64,000 nucleotides of DNA. Origin: Puffinus mauretanicus (taxonomy: Eukaryota > Chordata > Aves > Procellariiformes > Procellariidae). The notes under the pieces are model-generated. The model saw only the letters and a program-made list of their open reading frames with translations, had not been told where the DNA came from and made no database searches. Position numbers and translations under genes: made by a program. The stretch lies in NCBI GenBank assembly GCA_023333565.1, contig JAJKFH010000115.1, positions 2,790,001 through 2,854,000 on the forward strand, given 5' to 3'. Of this stretch, positions 12,757 through 25,258 are shown one piece after another (within the stretch, counting starts at the first letter, position 1; every line of letters begins with the position of its first letter).

Positions 12757-15029
12757 CAGGAGGAACCATCCTCTCTGCAAGAGAGACGGTGTAATGTTGA
12801 TTGAACATCCACTCTGTAGAGCACCTACATTTTAAAGTGCGCCATGACAGATTTTTTCACCTGGCTTTCATCAGGAAAGCTTGATTTTGAAGCCTTTGTT
12901 CCTTTATTATTTGCTTTTTGATTAAGCACCACCCATTGTTATATTTTCTGAGAAATGGTGGCCCTGCAGCGGTTGTAAATCGATAGCGAGATGTGGAGGA
13001 ATAGGAAGGGGAAGGAAAAAAAAAAGAAAAGGAGAAACGTTGCTTACAGTTAAGTGAGAAAGTAAGTTAATAAAAATAGGTCAGGCAATTTCAGCCCTTT
13101 CTTATACGAAACAAATGGGCTAATCCTAAATCGGAGTCACACATCAGGATCTTCAGTGTCTCTGGGGCTCATCAGGAAGTGGCATATAAGTAGGAATATA
13201 AAAATCCTTTTTCACCGATATCAGGAAGAGTTTGCAGCATAATAGATTATCCTGCAAAGAATTTGTATTACATCTGGCTTTTTACCTAGGACTGGATAAA
13301 TATTGCAGAAATTAAACTGATCTGTTATCCAGGTCATGTACTCAGTAATGATTAAGCTGAAGAAGTATATATGAAGATATCAGAATTTTTGTTAAAAATC
13401 TGTAAAACTGTAATCTAAATAGACGAAAAAAAGAAAACAGAGGTGAGGGTTTTTTTCACTTCAAAGGACAATCACTTCAGTTGCGTAGTTCCTGGAAATA
13501 GAATCTTCCATAATATAATGAAACAATGTCCAAAGTAACTCACTTAAAAAGTCTATAAATTGAAATTCTGCTGAAACTCCTACTTAACTGTCTGCTGTAA
13601 TTAAACTCATCATGCAATTGTTAAAAAAAGAAAAAAAAAAGCAAAGTATTTAAAACACAGAAGGGGAGGAAACTTTCAGATTCAGGCAGATAAATAGAAG
13701 ACATTCAAGCAGAACAAAGTTACTATTCGGGAAAGATTTTGCTAGTTGTACTTGGATCACAAGCTATAGCAACTGTTAGCGTGTGTCACTGCCTCTAATG
13801 GTATATGGGTTCAATCAGAGCACATAGAAAGCCAGATGGGACTGGAGGAAGTTGTCAGCAGAAAGAAACTATGCTCTCTGATTTTTGCATTCCTGTGCAA
13901 AAAGCCACTACTGTCAATTGGTTTTATCTCTAAAGCCAATGCTTTTGTTATAAATCTTGGCGTGATCTGGGATTACAAAGCCAGCAAGCACCAGATGGCT
14001 GAATAGATTCAGGCCAGGTCTACAGCCTCCTGCCAGCCCTGTTTCAGCAATCAGGAGTATGCAGAAATATGATCCCCGTTCAACACGTCTGGGTGAACAG
14101 ATGCTCCTCCTGTGTAGACACAGTAAGTACACTGGCAAAACTGTAGCATGCCTGGTGGTACAGATGCTTGAGCAAGGTAAGGAAGAAGATTATTTAGACC
14201 AGTGCAAAGCACAGCATTGCTGAAATAGAGAATAGCTGTAATCTGCAGTCACAAATTACCCTTAGTGTAGTCATTGCTTCAGATGGTAATGAATATCAAC
14301 ACCATGTCAAGATTACTTCGCTATTCATTAGGCAGCTACTAACATGAAATTATGTCTTTGCTCAAGCAGAAGAAGAAATCATCTTGACCACTGAGAAAGA
14401 TGGCCTTTCCCCAAAATTTTGAAACCTAAATTTCTAAGAGCCAGAAGAAAGACTAAAAAACACATCCATGATCTTGTGAGAAGTTTCTGCAAGAACATGG
14501 AACTGAACTGAGATTGCCTAAATCCTGTTCTAGTATCCTGATGCAAGGCTGTTTTGCCTCATCTACTGACATGCAAATAAGTTGAAATGAAATGTTTCCT
14601 TCACCCTTTTTGTGTGCAGGTGGTTCTTAATTCCATGATCTGTGAGGATATCAGATTATTTCTCTTTAATAGAAAACAAAAATAAAACCTGTCTTTTCTC
14701 TGAGAGGCAAGATAGGTTGTGCTATGCAACTACATATCTTTTGTCCAGTGATAAATGCCAGCAGAGTGAGCTCCCATTTGTCTGCAATATGTCATGCAGA
14801 CCATCCTGTAGCTGAAAATTTCTGATGAACTTTAGCTTTTCCTTGTTCTTCTCTAGTTTTCTTCATAGAGCCCCACTCATGCCCTGTTGTGGATTGCTGT
14901 TAGGAGATCTTGCGGAAACCATGTGATGAGGGTGCAGAAGATGAAGGGAGAAAAAGTATTGAGTGCCCAATGAAAGCATCAGCTGTGAGGTTTGAAATTA
15001 TTCTTTAACTTTTGTGTATTTGTTTATTA
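12757..15029. other. Unannotated DNA, no gene seen
   Basis: No gene is supported. A patch at about 13985-14170 contains GGTCTACAG and, further on, GTGTAGACACAG. This is reminiscent of decayed hAT-type DNA transposons with 'tgtagacac' sequences in reptiles, but it is too weak to list as an element. Confidence 0.45.
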
Positions 15030-16120
15030 GAATCATAGAATCATAGAATATCTCGAGTTTGAAGGAACCCATAAGGATCATCAAGTCCAACTCCCTGTTC
15101 CTCACAGGACTACCTAAAAATAAATCAGATCACTAAGAGCATCGTCCAGATGCTCCTTGAACTCTGACAGGCTTGGTGCCATGACTGCTTCCCTGGGGAG
15201 CCTGTTCCAGTGACCGACCACCCTCTCAATGAAGAACCTTTTCCTAATGTCCAATCTAAACTTTCCCTGACACAGCTTCATTCCATTTCCTCGTGTCCTA
15301 CCGCTGGCCACCAGAGAGAGAAGATCAGCACCTCCCCATCTGCTGCCCCCCTTGAGGAAGTTGTAGACTGCGATGAGGTCACTCCTCAGCCTTCTCTTCT
15401 CCAAGCTGAACAAACCAAGTGACCTCAGCCGCTCCTCATAAGTCTTGCCCTTGAGACCTTTCATCATCTTGGTCACCCTCCTCTGGGCACACTCTAATAT
15501 AGTTTGATGTCCTTCTTACATTGAGATGCCCAAAACTGCACACAGTACTCGAGGTGGGGCCGCACCAGTGCAGTGTAGCGTGGGACAATCACCTCCCTTG
15601 ACCGGCTAGCTCTGCTGTGCTTGATGCACCTCAGGACACAGTTGGCCCTTTTGGCTGCCAGGGCACACTGTTGACCCATATTCAACTTGTCATCAACCCA
15701 AAACCCCAGATCTCTTTCCGTTGGGGCTGCTTTCCAGCCTCTCATCCCCCAGTTTGTACATATAAGCAGGTTTGCCCCGCCCCAGGTGGAGAATCCGGTA
15801 CTTGCTCTTGTTAAATTTCATATGGTTGGTGATTGCCCAGCTCTCTAGTATATCCAGATCTCTCTGTGAGGCCTCTCTACTCTCAAGGGAATCCACAGCT
15901 CCTCTTAACTTAGTAACAACAGCAAACTTACTTAATGTACATTCGATCCCAGATCATTTATAGAAACATTAAAGAGCACTGGCCCTAAAATTGAGCCCTG
16001 GGGAATCCCACTGGTGCCTGGCCACCAGCTTGATGTAACCCCATTTATTATAACTCTTTGAGCCCGACATTTCAGGCAATTGCTCACCCAATGTATTATG
16101 GACGTCAAATGCATTTAAAT
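15030..16120 (-). mobile_element. CR1 LINE, 5'-truncated, decayed
   Basis: This is a second CR1 copy, inserted in reverse orientation. Its 3' terminus is the doubled AGAATCATAGAATCATAGAAT (read on the plus strand) at 15030-15050. It is followed by the usual 3' UTR phrase with CATCAAGTCCAACTCCCTG. The element is truncated inside the RT domain near 16120, at almost the same protein position as the copy at 1241. Its coding remnant is split among frames at 15114-15476, 15494-15745, 15693-15920 and 15932-16114. It is clearly older than the first copy and belongs to a different subfamily, judging by the differing tail and UTR. Its upstream end abuts an LTR-like sequence. Confidence 0.93.
15114..16114 (-). 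pseudogene. CR1 ORF2 remnant, frameshifted, catalytic box lost
   Basis: Read on the minus strand from 16114 downward, it begins with RT motif [14 protein letters not shown] and then hits a stop after NDLGSNVH. The next frame carries KFAVVTKLRGAVDSL where CR1 normally has KFADDTKL, so both catalytic aspartates of the FADD box are valines (codons at 15915-15920). Further frames retain the C-terminal landmarks [31 protein letters not shown] and [17 protein letters not shown]. At least two frameshifts and one internal stop are visible. This is a dead fragment with no activity expected. Confidence 0.9.
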
Positions 16121-17211
16121 GACACATCCAGCTAACATCAAGCTATTTTTTTTGAGGCGTTTCTGAATCCAGTAGGCAGAAAGAGGTGAGGCTGCTGCAG
16201 CTCCATGTCGCCAGGTCCAGTCAGTAGTGGCTGAACACGAATCCCAATAGGTACAGTCACACTGTATGCAATATACACACAAATGGCCACACAAATTAAG
16301 GTAGACAAAAACACTCATGCAAACACAGATGGCACAAATGGACTAATCTTGTCGCCCTCTATGGCAATTCAGGATGAAGGTCCATTCGTGAGAAACATAT
16401 ACATATATAATGTGGGAGTATCCACATTATATATGTATATATGTCCTACCTACTAAGGACAGTACCTGCCCCTAGACACTTAGTCTATCTAGCAGTTGTT
16501 CCCTCCAGCAGCTGACTCTCAGACCACATCAGTCTCCCTGCTATCCCTGCTATAGTGGCCAGATTTATGGCCACTCCAATAACTGGCTCCCAAGCCACTT
16601 ATCCTACTTGCTTGGTATCCCAGCTTGATGCTGGCTAAAAATCATGCACTGACATACATACCTACACAATAGGCACACACTCTGGTCTCTCCAGCCACTA
16701 GCACCATGGACACAGAGGCGTTCTAACCCCTGGTCCCTTGCTAGTTGCCAGCCATACACACACATGCACACAGATAGAGTGTCCCTCACCCAGGAAAATA
16801 GCTAGAAATGGCATTTAATAAGAAAACAGGACAGACTACGTTGATCAGGCGTAGAACATGGCCAGACCAAGGTACTGCCCAGACACCTGCTTACATGTGA
16901 CCAGCCCCTTTTATCCCTTTATCCTTTTGTCCCATGCTTGTTCCTCCCCAAAACACCTTGAATTTTCCTGCCTGTGATTTCTCCCAGTGTGATACCTGGA
17001 TACTGGGGCTGAGGCTCTTCAGGAGCAACCCTAACAGGGGCTGGGGCTCATGTCTCTGATGGGGTTATTGGGGATCCCCCACTTGTCACTGTGCCTCTGT
17101 GCTCCTTTGTGTGTGGCACGATGAGCCTTAAATCATATAAACACACTTTTTTAACTTAAAAATTTAGGTTTATGACTATAATGATGGTTTGCCCTAGTCC
17201 AGACTAGGACA
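16120..17211 (-). mobile_element. Probable LTR of a second ERV family (solo)
   Basis: Read on the minus strand, the sequence starts TGTCCTAGTCTGGACTAGGG at 17211 and ends ...GTGTCA near 16120, giving TG...CA ends. Between them, in the right order for an LTR, are a GC-richer upstream half, a TATA-like GGATAAAAGGGGCT (about 16908-16921), and a TTATTAAATG poly(A)-signal candidate (about 16813-16822). A long downstream part follows, with TG-rich stretches and a 19-bp hairpin. The flanks share only TTAA, so a target-site duplication is not established. It abuts the truncated end of the CR1 at 15030-16120. I do not recognise the exact family, and it may instead be two fragments. Confidence 0.5.
16397..16440. 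repeat. 19-bp perfect hairpin, 6-nt loop
   Basis: The arm ATATACATATATAATGTGG at 16397-16415 is exactly complementary to 16422-16440, leaving the loop GAGTAT. The outer part of the stem is AT-rich and the inner part closes with GTGG/CCAC. It lies inside the probable minus-strand LTR, downstream of its poly(A)-signal candidate. Confidence 0.9.
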
Positions 17212-20200
17212 CTTAATGATTCTATAATCATCTTACAGAGCTTATCAGGCTGACTGGCTTTCCAAGCAGTGTTTAACAAAGCTGTTATCTTTTGTTACAA
17301 CTAGCTCTAGCCACTCTGGGTAGGAGTTGTAAATCATCTGGAAATACTCTTTACCTAAAACCAGCATAATATATTGAATCTCATATAGAAACACACTTGT
17401 GCATGTATGTGCTAATCTCCTTCAATAAACAGCTGAAATGTTTTAGACAATATTTCTCCTGTGCATTACATATTAATGGAAGGAATAGTACTATCTCAGT
17501 AACAGGTTCAGAAGGGAGAAAAGGCAGAAAATCTGATTGAGTTGCCTTTGCAAATCAGAAATATGCTGTGGGGGTCTCCGCCCATTCTTATCTCCTGTAA
17601 AAAAGTGGAGATGATGGACTATCCCAACTATGCATTAATAACAGAAGTAGCAAGTATGCATATATTCCATTTAATTCATCATCTTCTTTCCAACAGAATA
17701 TAATTCAGGAGGATGAATGTCCTGTCCTAGTCAAATGAAATATCATTTACAAAGCTTCTTATGTATCCTATCTCAAGGGACAGGGCTGTTGTAAGGAGAG
17801 GCCTACAATTGATTAAGCTTTAGAATATTTCAGTACAAAGACAAATGTATTTCATATATAATTTGCATTACCAAGACTTAGAGAAATTCCAGAGTCTTGT
17901 GTAGCTTAGCCAGTACCCAATGCAGACAAATTTTAAAAATTTCATTTAATTATATGATGATTCCTTAATAGGAAAAAAAAACCAAAACCAAAAACAAAAA
18001 ACTAAAAAAACACATTTATGTGAGTTCATATCAAATCAAAAGAGGCCATCAGTGTCTTGTTTTGATACTTTGGACAATCCATGCATATCCACATATCTCA
18101 TACTATAAAATATCAGAAAAGATTTAAGGCAATAGCACTGCACAATGTAGATATACATAAACCAGAGAAGGAAATCCTGACTCCACTGACACCTGCAGGG
18201 AAACTCTGCTAGCTCTGGAAGAGCTGAGGCTTCACCCAAAGCTTTCAGGAGCGACCAAAGCTCTTCAGCGCAGCACTTTTCAAAGTAACAAATGCAAGTC
18301 ATCACTACACTGTTGTATCCTCTGCTACTTTTTTTTTTAAAACAGGTGCCACTTACGAAGAGTACCAGAAGAGAACAGGGAGAAAGTAGTGCCTAAATGT
18401 TTTGTGAAATCTGTCTTCAATGGCCCTGGATCCCTCTAGGCTCTCCGTTGAGGCAGCGGATAACAGCAGCACATTTCAGAGACTGTATGGACCCTCCTAT
18501 GAGACACGTCACCGTTCCTATGGGCCCCATGCGTGTCGGAAAGCCTACCTACAGAGAAACAGCCAATTACGGAGCCATGCCCAGTTATCTCCATGGTTCA
18601 TCTTTACTGCTTCTCAAAGCTTCCATTAAGCAGTCCTCAACTCTGACTTTCTCTTATTTTACAGAGATGCAGGCTGTTTTAATGAAAAGCCTAAGACTGG
18701 GGTGTGAAATGCATGATTGCATAAAATAAATGGTCCAGATGTCATCCAGCTTATTTCCTTTGGGAAAAAGAAAATGTTAAAAAAAAAGAAGTCACCAGTG
18801 TTAGGTAGTCTCAGGGAAATAGCTCCTATAGTTTCCCATTGAATTTGGTTTCTCTCTAGTTATTAGGAAGAAAAATAACTCTCTAATATGTTTTTACATT
18901 TCAAGGAGAGTATACAGTATGTGATTATGTTCCTTTTTAATTAAGATTATTTTCCCTCCTTTTCCTATTAGAGAAAAGATAAAGCATAGAATGTCACCAT
19001 AATTAAGAAAATAAATGCATCAAACTCATACATACTAATCCCAAAGCAACATTAATGAATCTTAACAATTTTTTGAGAACCCCAGTGCTACTGGACTAAT
19101 AACACCTTGTGTAAACTGTGCTTGTGGAAGTCATTGGAGCAGTGGTAATTTCTACCAGCTGGGAACATGGTCCACTGTGTTTCAAGTTATTACTTTCTAT
19201 AACTAAACTAGTGCCAAAATATTTCTATCAAGAGCTTCTGAAATCGTTTCAGATGATTACTACCATTCACAAATGTTTTTAGAGAAAGCTAATGAAAAAG
19301 CAATGTGACAATCATTGCTTGCTCATGTTAAAAAAAAACCCAAACCTTTCTGTCCAGTCTTTCTTTTAAGGAAATATTCTCGGTTTGTATAAGTTGGTAC
19401 AAACGCTAGTTAAGCTGTACTATTTATTACCTCTCATTTTTGCTTAAGCAACTTTGAGTTTTCCTCGATTTTCTTAGTCCTACACATCAACTTTTCTCAA
19501 AGACTTATTTTATATTCTTTTTTTTAAAAATGGTGGCATCCTTTTTGTGTCAGGATCATCATGTTGACCAACTAAACCCTAGAGAATAACAAAACCAAAC
19601 ACCAAAAGCCAGCACAATGATAGTTAAAGTTTTGCTACACAAACAAGTGCCATCATTTTATAAAATAAATGGAATAGTTCCTGATCGCCAAAGGCTGAGT
19701 TCAATCAAAATTCCTTATGGCTTAAACATCAGATGTTTTTAATGCAGAAAATTAACAAAGTGAATTGGAGAAGACTCTGACAATCACAGATTACACTATG
19801 CAGTTTCACACAGGAGACATCACTGGCTCCATCATCAGCAAACTGAGAAAATTAAAGAGACAAAATGAAGAACTGTAGGCTAATGTACATCCTACAAATT
19901 TTACAATGGAATAAGTTGTATGACACAGTAGGACAGCTTTGTAGTAAGTAAAATTTTTCAAATAAATTATTGCCTTAGGTTTAGAAAAAGGTTGGATCTC
20001 TGTATTGGGGAAACACTGCCTACATCTACACTAACAAATTAAATTATGAGAAGGCTATTTCTACACACAGGAACTCAGTCACCTAAGTTGTTAAAATAGT
20101 TCCTGCCGTTGTGTTGGTCTAGACTCTCCCAAACAACGCTCAGACATGTTTAGGGAATTATGACACACTTGCAGGCACTTTGCTCGTGGATATATCTTAC

Positions 20201-23200
20201 TTATGAGCACCTTCTTTTGGATATTTTATTAGCATGGACATGGGCCATTATGTGTCAGTTCATCTCAGGAAATGGCCTCTGGCATATTTCATTTAATAAT
20301 ATAGCCATACACTCTATAATTCCTACTTTGTTCTTTAATTTCATACCAAATTCATCAGGGAGCAATCATATGATCAGGCTGTGTGTGTGTCTGCTTGTTA
20401 CATCCTACATATTTCAGCTAAATTCAAATGATAAGTAAATCCCTACAAGTTTAAGGAAGACAGACAAATGAGTAGAGGAGTAAGACCTAGAAGTGCCCCC
20501 TTTTATGGAAAGGTTGCAATACAAGTTTACCCCTCACTGGCACTGGAGAATCTTCATAACAGATCAACTTTGAGAAACAAACCCATAAAAAATTTGGCTT
20601 CACTTACATCTCTGTTTACTGAAACATTCATTGATTGTTTGTTCCAGTATCTTTGATCCCTCTACCCTCGCCACCTCCAGGCATTTCCATCTCTCATGTT
20701 GTTTGGGGTTATTTCCAAATCAAGACATCCTTTGAGATTCTAAGGAGGTGGTATTTTAGGGAGCTATAGACTAATAACTAAGCTCTTGGGTAGACAGTCC
20801 TGTAGTAATTTAAGGGAAACTGTGACCATGTTTGAGTGGTGATGTGTCCTTAAGATGAAGGGCATTCATATTCCCTGTGCTGTTCCAAGCATAGGGACTC
20901 AAATCTGACAGTGTGGGACTCTGTGGGTGTTCATGTATGATTCTTTATGGATTTTCTCTCCCCTCCGTACTCAAGGTCTATGAGTGATGTAATGCTTAAT
21001 CACATATAGCACGGAAAAATAGGGTTAGAAAAGATAGCAAGAGGCAATCTACTTCATTTTCCTGTCCTAACTTCACCTGTGTTGATCCTGAGAGACATTT
21101 ATCTGATCTATTCTTAGAGATCTTCAGCAGTAGAGATTATACAACCTGCTGTTCACCTTTCTGTCACCTGTGCTGAGTAACTTCTGAAATGCTTTCTAAA
21201 GTGAATATCCACATAGCACTGTGTATGCTGGAGAGTCTTACTATTTCTGTCTTTCAATTATTAGCTCCTCAGAACAGAGTTATTGATTTTACTGAATATA
21301 TTTTTTCTGTTGGGAAAAAAGTGTACCCTTTAATGTTAATAATAATGGGACAGCTATTATATTGTTGTAAGTCCTGAGTAACTCCTGTAAGTTTACAATG
21401 CTAGAACTGATATAATGATTTACAAAGGTATAAATGAGAAAATACTGTGGCCCAGAGATCTTGGATGCCTAATTTCTTTGTATGCAGCTATTTGAGTGCA
21501 TGTTAAAAAAACATGTCAAGAAGTTATTCTAATTGTTATCAAAGTGCTGTTTTTCACTGAATTTACCTCACTTTAGCTATTTACTATGCACATCTTATCT
21601 ACAGGTCCTTACATTTAGAAAAAGAAATTAGAAATGTAGATTCAAAGCTGCACAGCACTCACATTTTGGGGAAAAAATACATTCAACCTGCATTTGCTTT
21701 AGCCTCTGTGGGACACTGAGACACTTGTCAAAGCCCAACAGGCATACTGAGCTTCAAGGATTCACAGGATTTAAATGACTTGCTCTGGGGGAAATAAAGT
21801 GTGCAGGAGACCCCCCAGGGTCATACCATCTAATTAAAGGGAGATTTCTTCTTGATCATCCTTGTGTAAATATATAATAATCCATCAGACTAGAACCATT
21901 CTGTTTACACATCATCTGCCAGTCAGGAAGATCAATGATGAGAGCAAACACTTTATGTTTATCTGCTGAATACGTTGCAGATCATCTAACAGATTTCTTT
22001 ATGAAGAGCTGGGTCTCCGTATGCAGGCTGGGAAGCCTGGAACAATTCTGAACTCTCTTAAGATGCCATTTCCAACAGGGAGAAAATGTTTTTGACATAA
22101 TAAACTATTTTATTCTGCATCTAGAATTCTTATTGTTGTACTCATGCTTCTTTCCAGAATCAGAGATATCATTAAAAGTATTCCTTTATGCACAACCATA
22201 CACATAATAAAGACTTCATCTTTAGCACTATATTTTTAAACATGATGCTATCAGCATCAGCCACTGAACTAAATGAAGGCAGACCACTCTCCAGTCTAAT
22301 GAGCTAAAGCAAAATGATTTTACCGTGGCAAGGTAGTAGGATCTGTTCTGAAACAACACTGCAGTAAAAAAAAATTACATTAATTTCATAAGTCACTAGA
22401 AGTGTATATGTTGGTATATTTGCCTATGTTTGAAAATAGCACCTTTAAACCATTTAGAAAAGAAATAAAAAGGTTTTGGGATAGATTAGGAAGATAATAG
22501 ATCTAATGTAGAGTTTTATAAATAGTCATATCACAATTCTTGTTTTGGGGGACTAGCTGTACATAGAGCTACAAACAACTAATATTCATTTGCTTTTGAT
22601 TGCTTCTCCAACTCCCTTCCTATTTCACTTTATTAGTTCAACATTATTTCTGATTTTATCATCATTATCAGACTTCAAGCTGGTTCATGATACTCTTCCC
22701 TGCTTTTTATATTTCCCTTTTCATATAAATAGGAGTTTTTTTCTTTCCCAGAACAGCCAGAATTTTCTCAAAGGCATGGAAATCCAACAACGAGTGAGGC
22801 ATCTTTTGAAGAAACTACAAAGGATTATATGAAGTATGAATGATACTAATTAGATCCTGTAACTTTAAAACAGTTTGAAAATTTGGGAACTTCTAAAGGC
22901 AAGATAATCTCTTTTCTTCCTAGTTTGCCTTTTAACCTTCAGTGATTATGCTTTATTCTCTGTCTGTAACCAAAGAAATAAGCCCAGATGAATATACACA
23001 GTATTTAGCATTTTTATTGGGGAGAACTGCCAGTTCTTTGATGTACATATAGTTAAATTCTTTGCTTTGGTATTAGAAAATGTGATTCTTACACCAAACC
23101 TCTACTCTTGCTCTATACATCTTGCTTTGTGTTAGCAGAGAGGCTCAGCTAAAACACAGAACTGTTTCATTACTGAGGAAATTTCCTTAAAGGGTATGAA

Positions 23201-24675
23201 CACTTACATTAATATCATCCAATAAAACAGGAGGTACACTTGCACATTTTTTCATAAAAACCCAAAGGATATTTTTTCTCATCTTCCACTGGAAAGAGGA
23301 ATTCTCTAACCTACGCTAGACAGACCAAACTGGATGATCGGAGTGTTCCCTCCCCCTTTAAACACCTATGCATTTGAGAATACAGCTCAACCTAAGGCAC
23401 CAAAAGGAAAGGAATTAGGAAGAATTAATACTTACATTCAAAATAATAGCACATTAGGTCAATCCCATACCATTCTATTATGCCACCTCACCATGGCCTC
23501 CCTCTACATCTGCTGTCCTCTGTTATGCTTACAAACCTGGCAGTCCTTCACTTGGTAGGTAGATAACTAAGTAACTACAGCTTCCTTATCATTGGTGATT
23601 TCGTACTTAACTTTTGATGCTGGCCTTCATGCATCTGCCACATGGAATAGTGTGAGGACACATCCAACTTGAGCAGCCTGCTGTTGGAGAGATTGCTTAT
23701 TCCTTCATGGCAGCTTTAATTTGCTCTAGGCCATTCATACTAGCTGCAACTTCTTTGTGATTTTCTCAAAGCAATCTTTGTCCCACATAGTGAAACTTTT
23801 GGGAGAAAACCATCCGTGCTTTTCAATTTATTACCACCTCCTTTAATGTCTCTACAGTTCTGCAATCTCATGCTTTTTCTTTTTTTTATCCTTTTGTCCA
23901 CAGTGATCCTCAATTGTAAACATTCACCAATCCTCCATGTCCTTGTTTTCTGTGAAGCAAATCAGTGCCATTACTTCAATCCTTTTTTATTTCTTTTTTC
24001 TCTTCCCCCCCCCCCGCCCCCCCCCCCAAATCTCCTTACTGTGCATTTTTCCCCTGGTGTGTCTGGCCATTAAACTGGATCAGTCTCTCAAGATAGATAG
24101 AAAGGCACAAAGAACCATTGCTTCATGCTGACTGCTGCCAAACGTTGATTGAATAGAATCACTTTGCTCCTTGATGTTAGATTGCTGACATCTTCCTAAC
24201 ATTTTGCTCACTTCATACCACCTCAGAACAATCTGTAGCTCACAAACACGTGAGCTCTAATACCTTCCAAAGTGTACTTCTACTTTGTGCTGCAGTCAGA
24301 AATAGATGAACAAGAAAAGAAAAAGCAGCATTACCACAGCACTTATGACACCATATCTGAGCTGATAAAACCTGTTGAAAAGATGTACAGCCTTCATACA
24401 ATATCACACAGAAATTTTTTTTTCCAACTGAAAATATGGCTGAGTGCATCTGCTAAGCATACATAATGTAAATCATACTCTTGGAAGTCAATGGGGAAGA
24501 TGTCCTTGGTAGTTCTGTGAATTTCAGGCACAGAGTCTTCTACCATACCATTCGTTTCCTCACTCTCTTACCTCTAGTGTCCCCCACAACTGTGCCTCCT
24601 TTGGTGACTTCTTGCTGCTGTGACATGTTGAGCAAAATTTAACTCACTCTTAGCTCACCTCTTTTCATTTGGGAT
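17212..24675. other. Unannotated DNA, no confident gene
   Basis: No gene is supported. Points of note are a CpG-richer patch at 18430-18600, behind an acceptor-like polypyrimidine tract, and a C-rich tract at 24005-24027. A stretch at about 20023-20150 contains ATCTACACTAACAAATTAAAT and GGTCTAGACTCTCC, faintly like a decayed hAT DNA transposon. Confidence 0.45.
24005..24027 (+). repeat. Poly-C tract interrupted by one G
   Basis: Eleven C residues, one G, then eleven C residues, downstream of a T-rich pyrimidine stretch. This is a simple repeat. Confidence 0.9.
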
Positions 24676-25258
24676 TGTGCTGGTTTTGGCTGGGATAGAG
24701 TTAATTTTCTTCACAGTAGCTAGTATGGGGCTGTGTTTTGCATTTGTGCTGAAAATAGTGTTGATAACACAGGGATGTTTTCGTTATTGCTGAGCAGTGC
24801 TTACACAGAGTCTGCTTCTCACACCACCCCACCAGCGAGCAGGCTGGGGGTGCACAAGAAGGTGGGAGGGGACACAGCCAGCACAGCTGACCCCAACTGA
24901 CCAAAGGGATATTCCATACCATATGACGTCATGCTCAACATATAAAGCTGGGGGAAGAAGAAGGAAGGGGGGGACATTTGGAGTGATGGCGTTTGTCTTC
25001 CCAAGTAACCGTTACGCATGATGGAGCCCTGTTTTCCTGGAGATGGCTGAACACCTGCCTGCCGATGGGAAGTAGTGAATGAATTCCTTGTTTTGCTTTG
25101 CTTGCGTGTGCGGTTTTTGCTTTCCCTATTAAACTGTCTTTATCTCAACATAAGTTTTCTCACTTTTACTTTTCTGATTCTCTCCCCCATCCCATCAGTG
25201 GGGGAGTGAGTGAGCAGCTGTGTGGGGCTTAGTTGCCGGCTGGGGTTAAACCATGACA
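24676..25258 (+). mobile_element. Solo LTR, same family as the 37.1 kb provirus
   Basis: This 583-bp LTR begins TGTGCTGGTTTTGGCTGGGA and ends GGGTTAAACCATGACA. It is flanked by GGGAT on the left and GAGAT on the right, a 5-bp target-site duplication with one mismatch. It contains TGACGTCA at 24924-24931, TATAAA at 24941-24946 and an ATTAAA poly(A) signal at 25128-25133. From the TATA box to the 3' end it closely follows the provirus LTR. The upstream half (U3 from about 24735 to 24900) is much more different, for example ACAGAGTCTGCTTCTCACAC where the provirus has a different sequence. No internal sequence is attached, so it arose by LTR-LTR recombination. Confidence 0.92.
24924..24946 (+). 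promoter_or_regulatory. LTR core promoter: CRE site and TATA box
   Basis: A perfect palindromic TGACGTCA (CREB/ATF-type site) at 24924-24931 is followed 9 bp later by TATAAA at 24941-24946. The same pair occurs in the other three LTRs of this family here. Confidence 0.75.

Noticed and set aside
13985..14170. Decayed hAT-type DNA transposon
   Set aside because: Only scattered words (GGTCTACAG, GTGTAGACAC) agree with such elements; no terminal inverted repeats or 8-bp target duplication could be placed.
15210..15963. Plus-strand frames over the second CR1
   Set aside because: They are antisense to the CR1 coding strand and have no motif.
17212..17229. CTTAATGATTCTATAATC at the edge of the probable LTR, like a CR1 3' terminus
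   Set aside because: It is only about 18 bp and has no CR1 body next to it; it could be chance. It was kept out of the feature list.
20023..20150. Second decayed hAT-like trace
   Set aside because: Same weakness: word-level resemblance only.
24701..25021. Frames of 64-74 codons on both strands inside the solo LTR
   Set aside because: They are explained by LTR sequence and are not conserved as frames in the sister LTRs.
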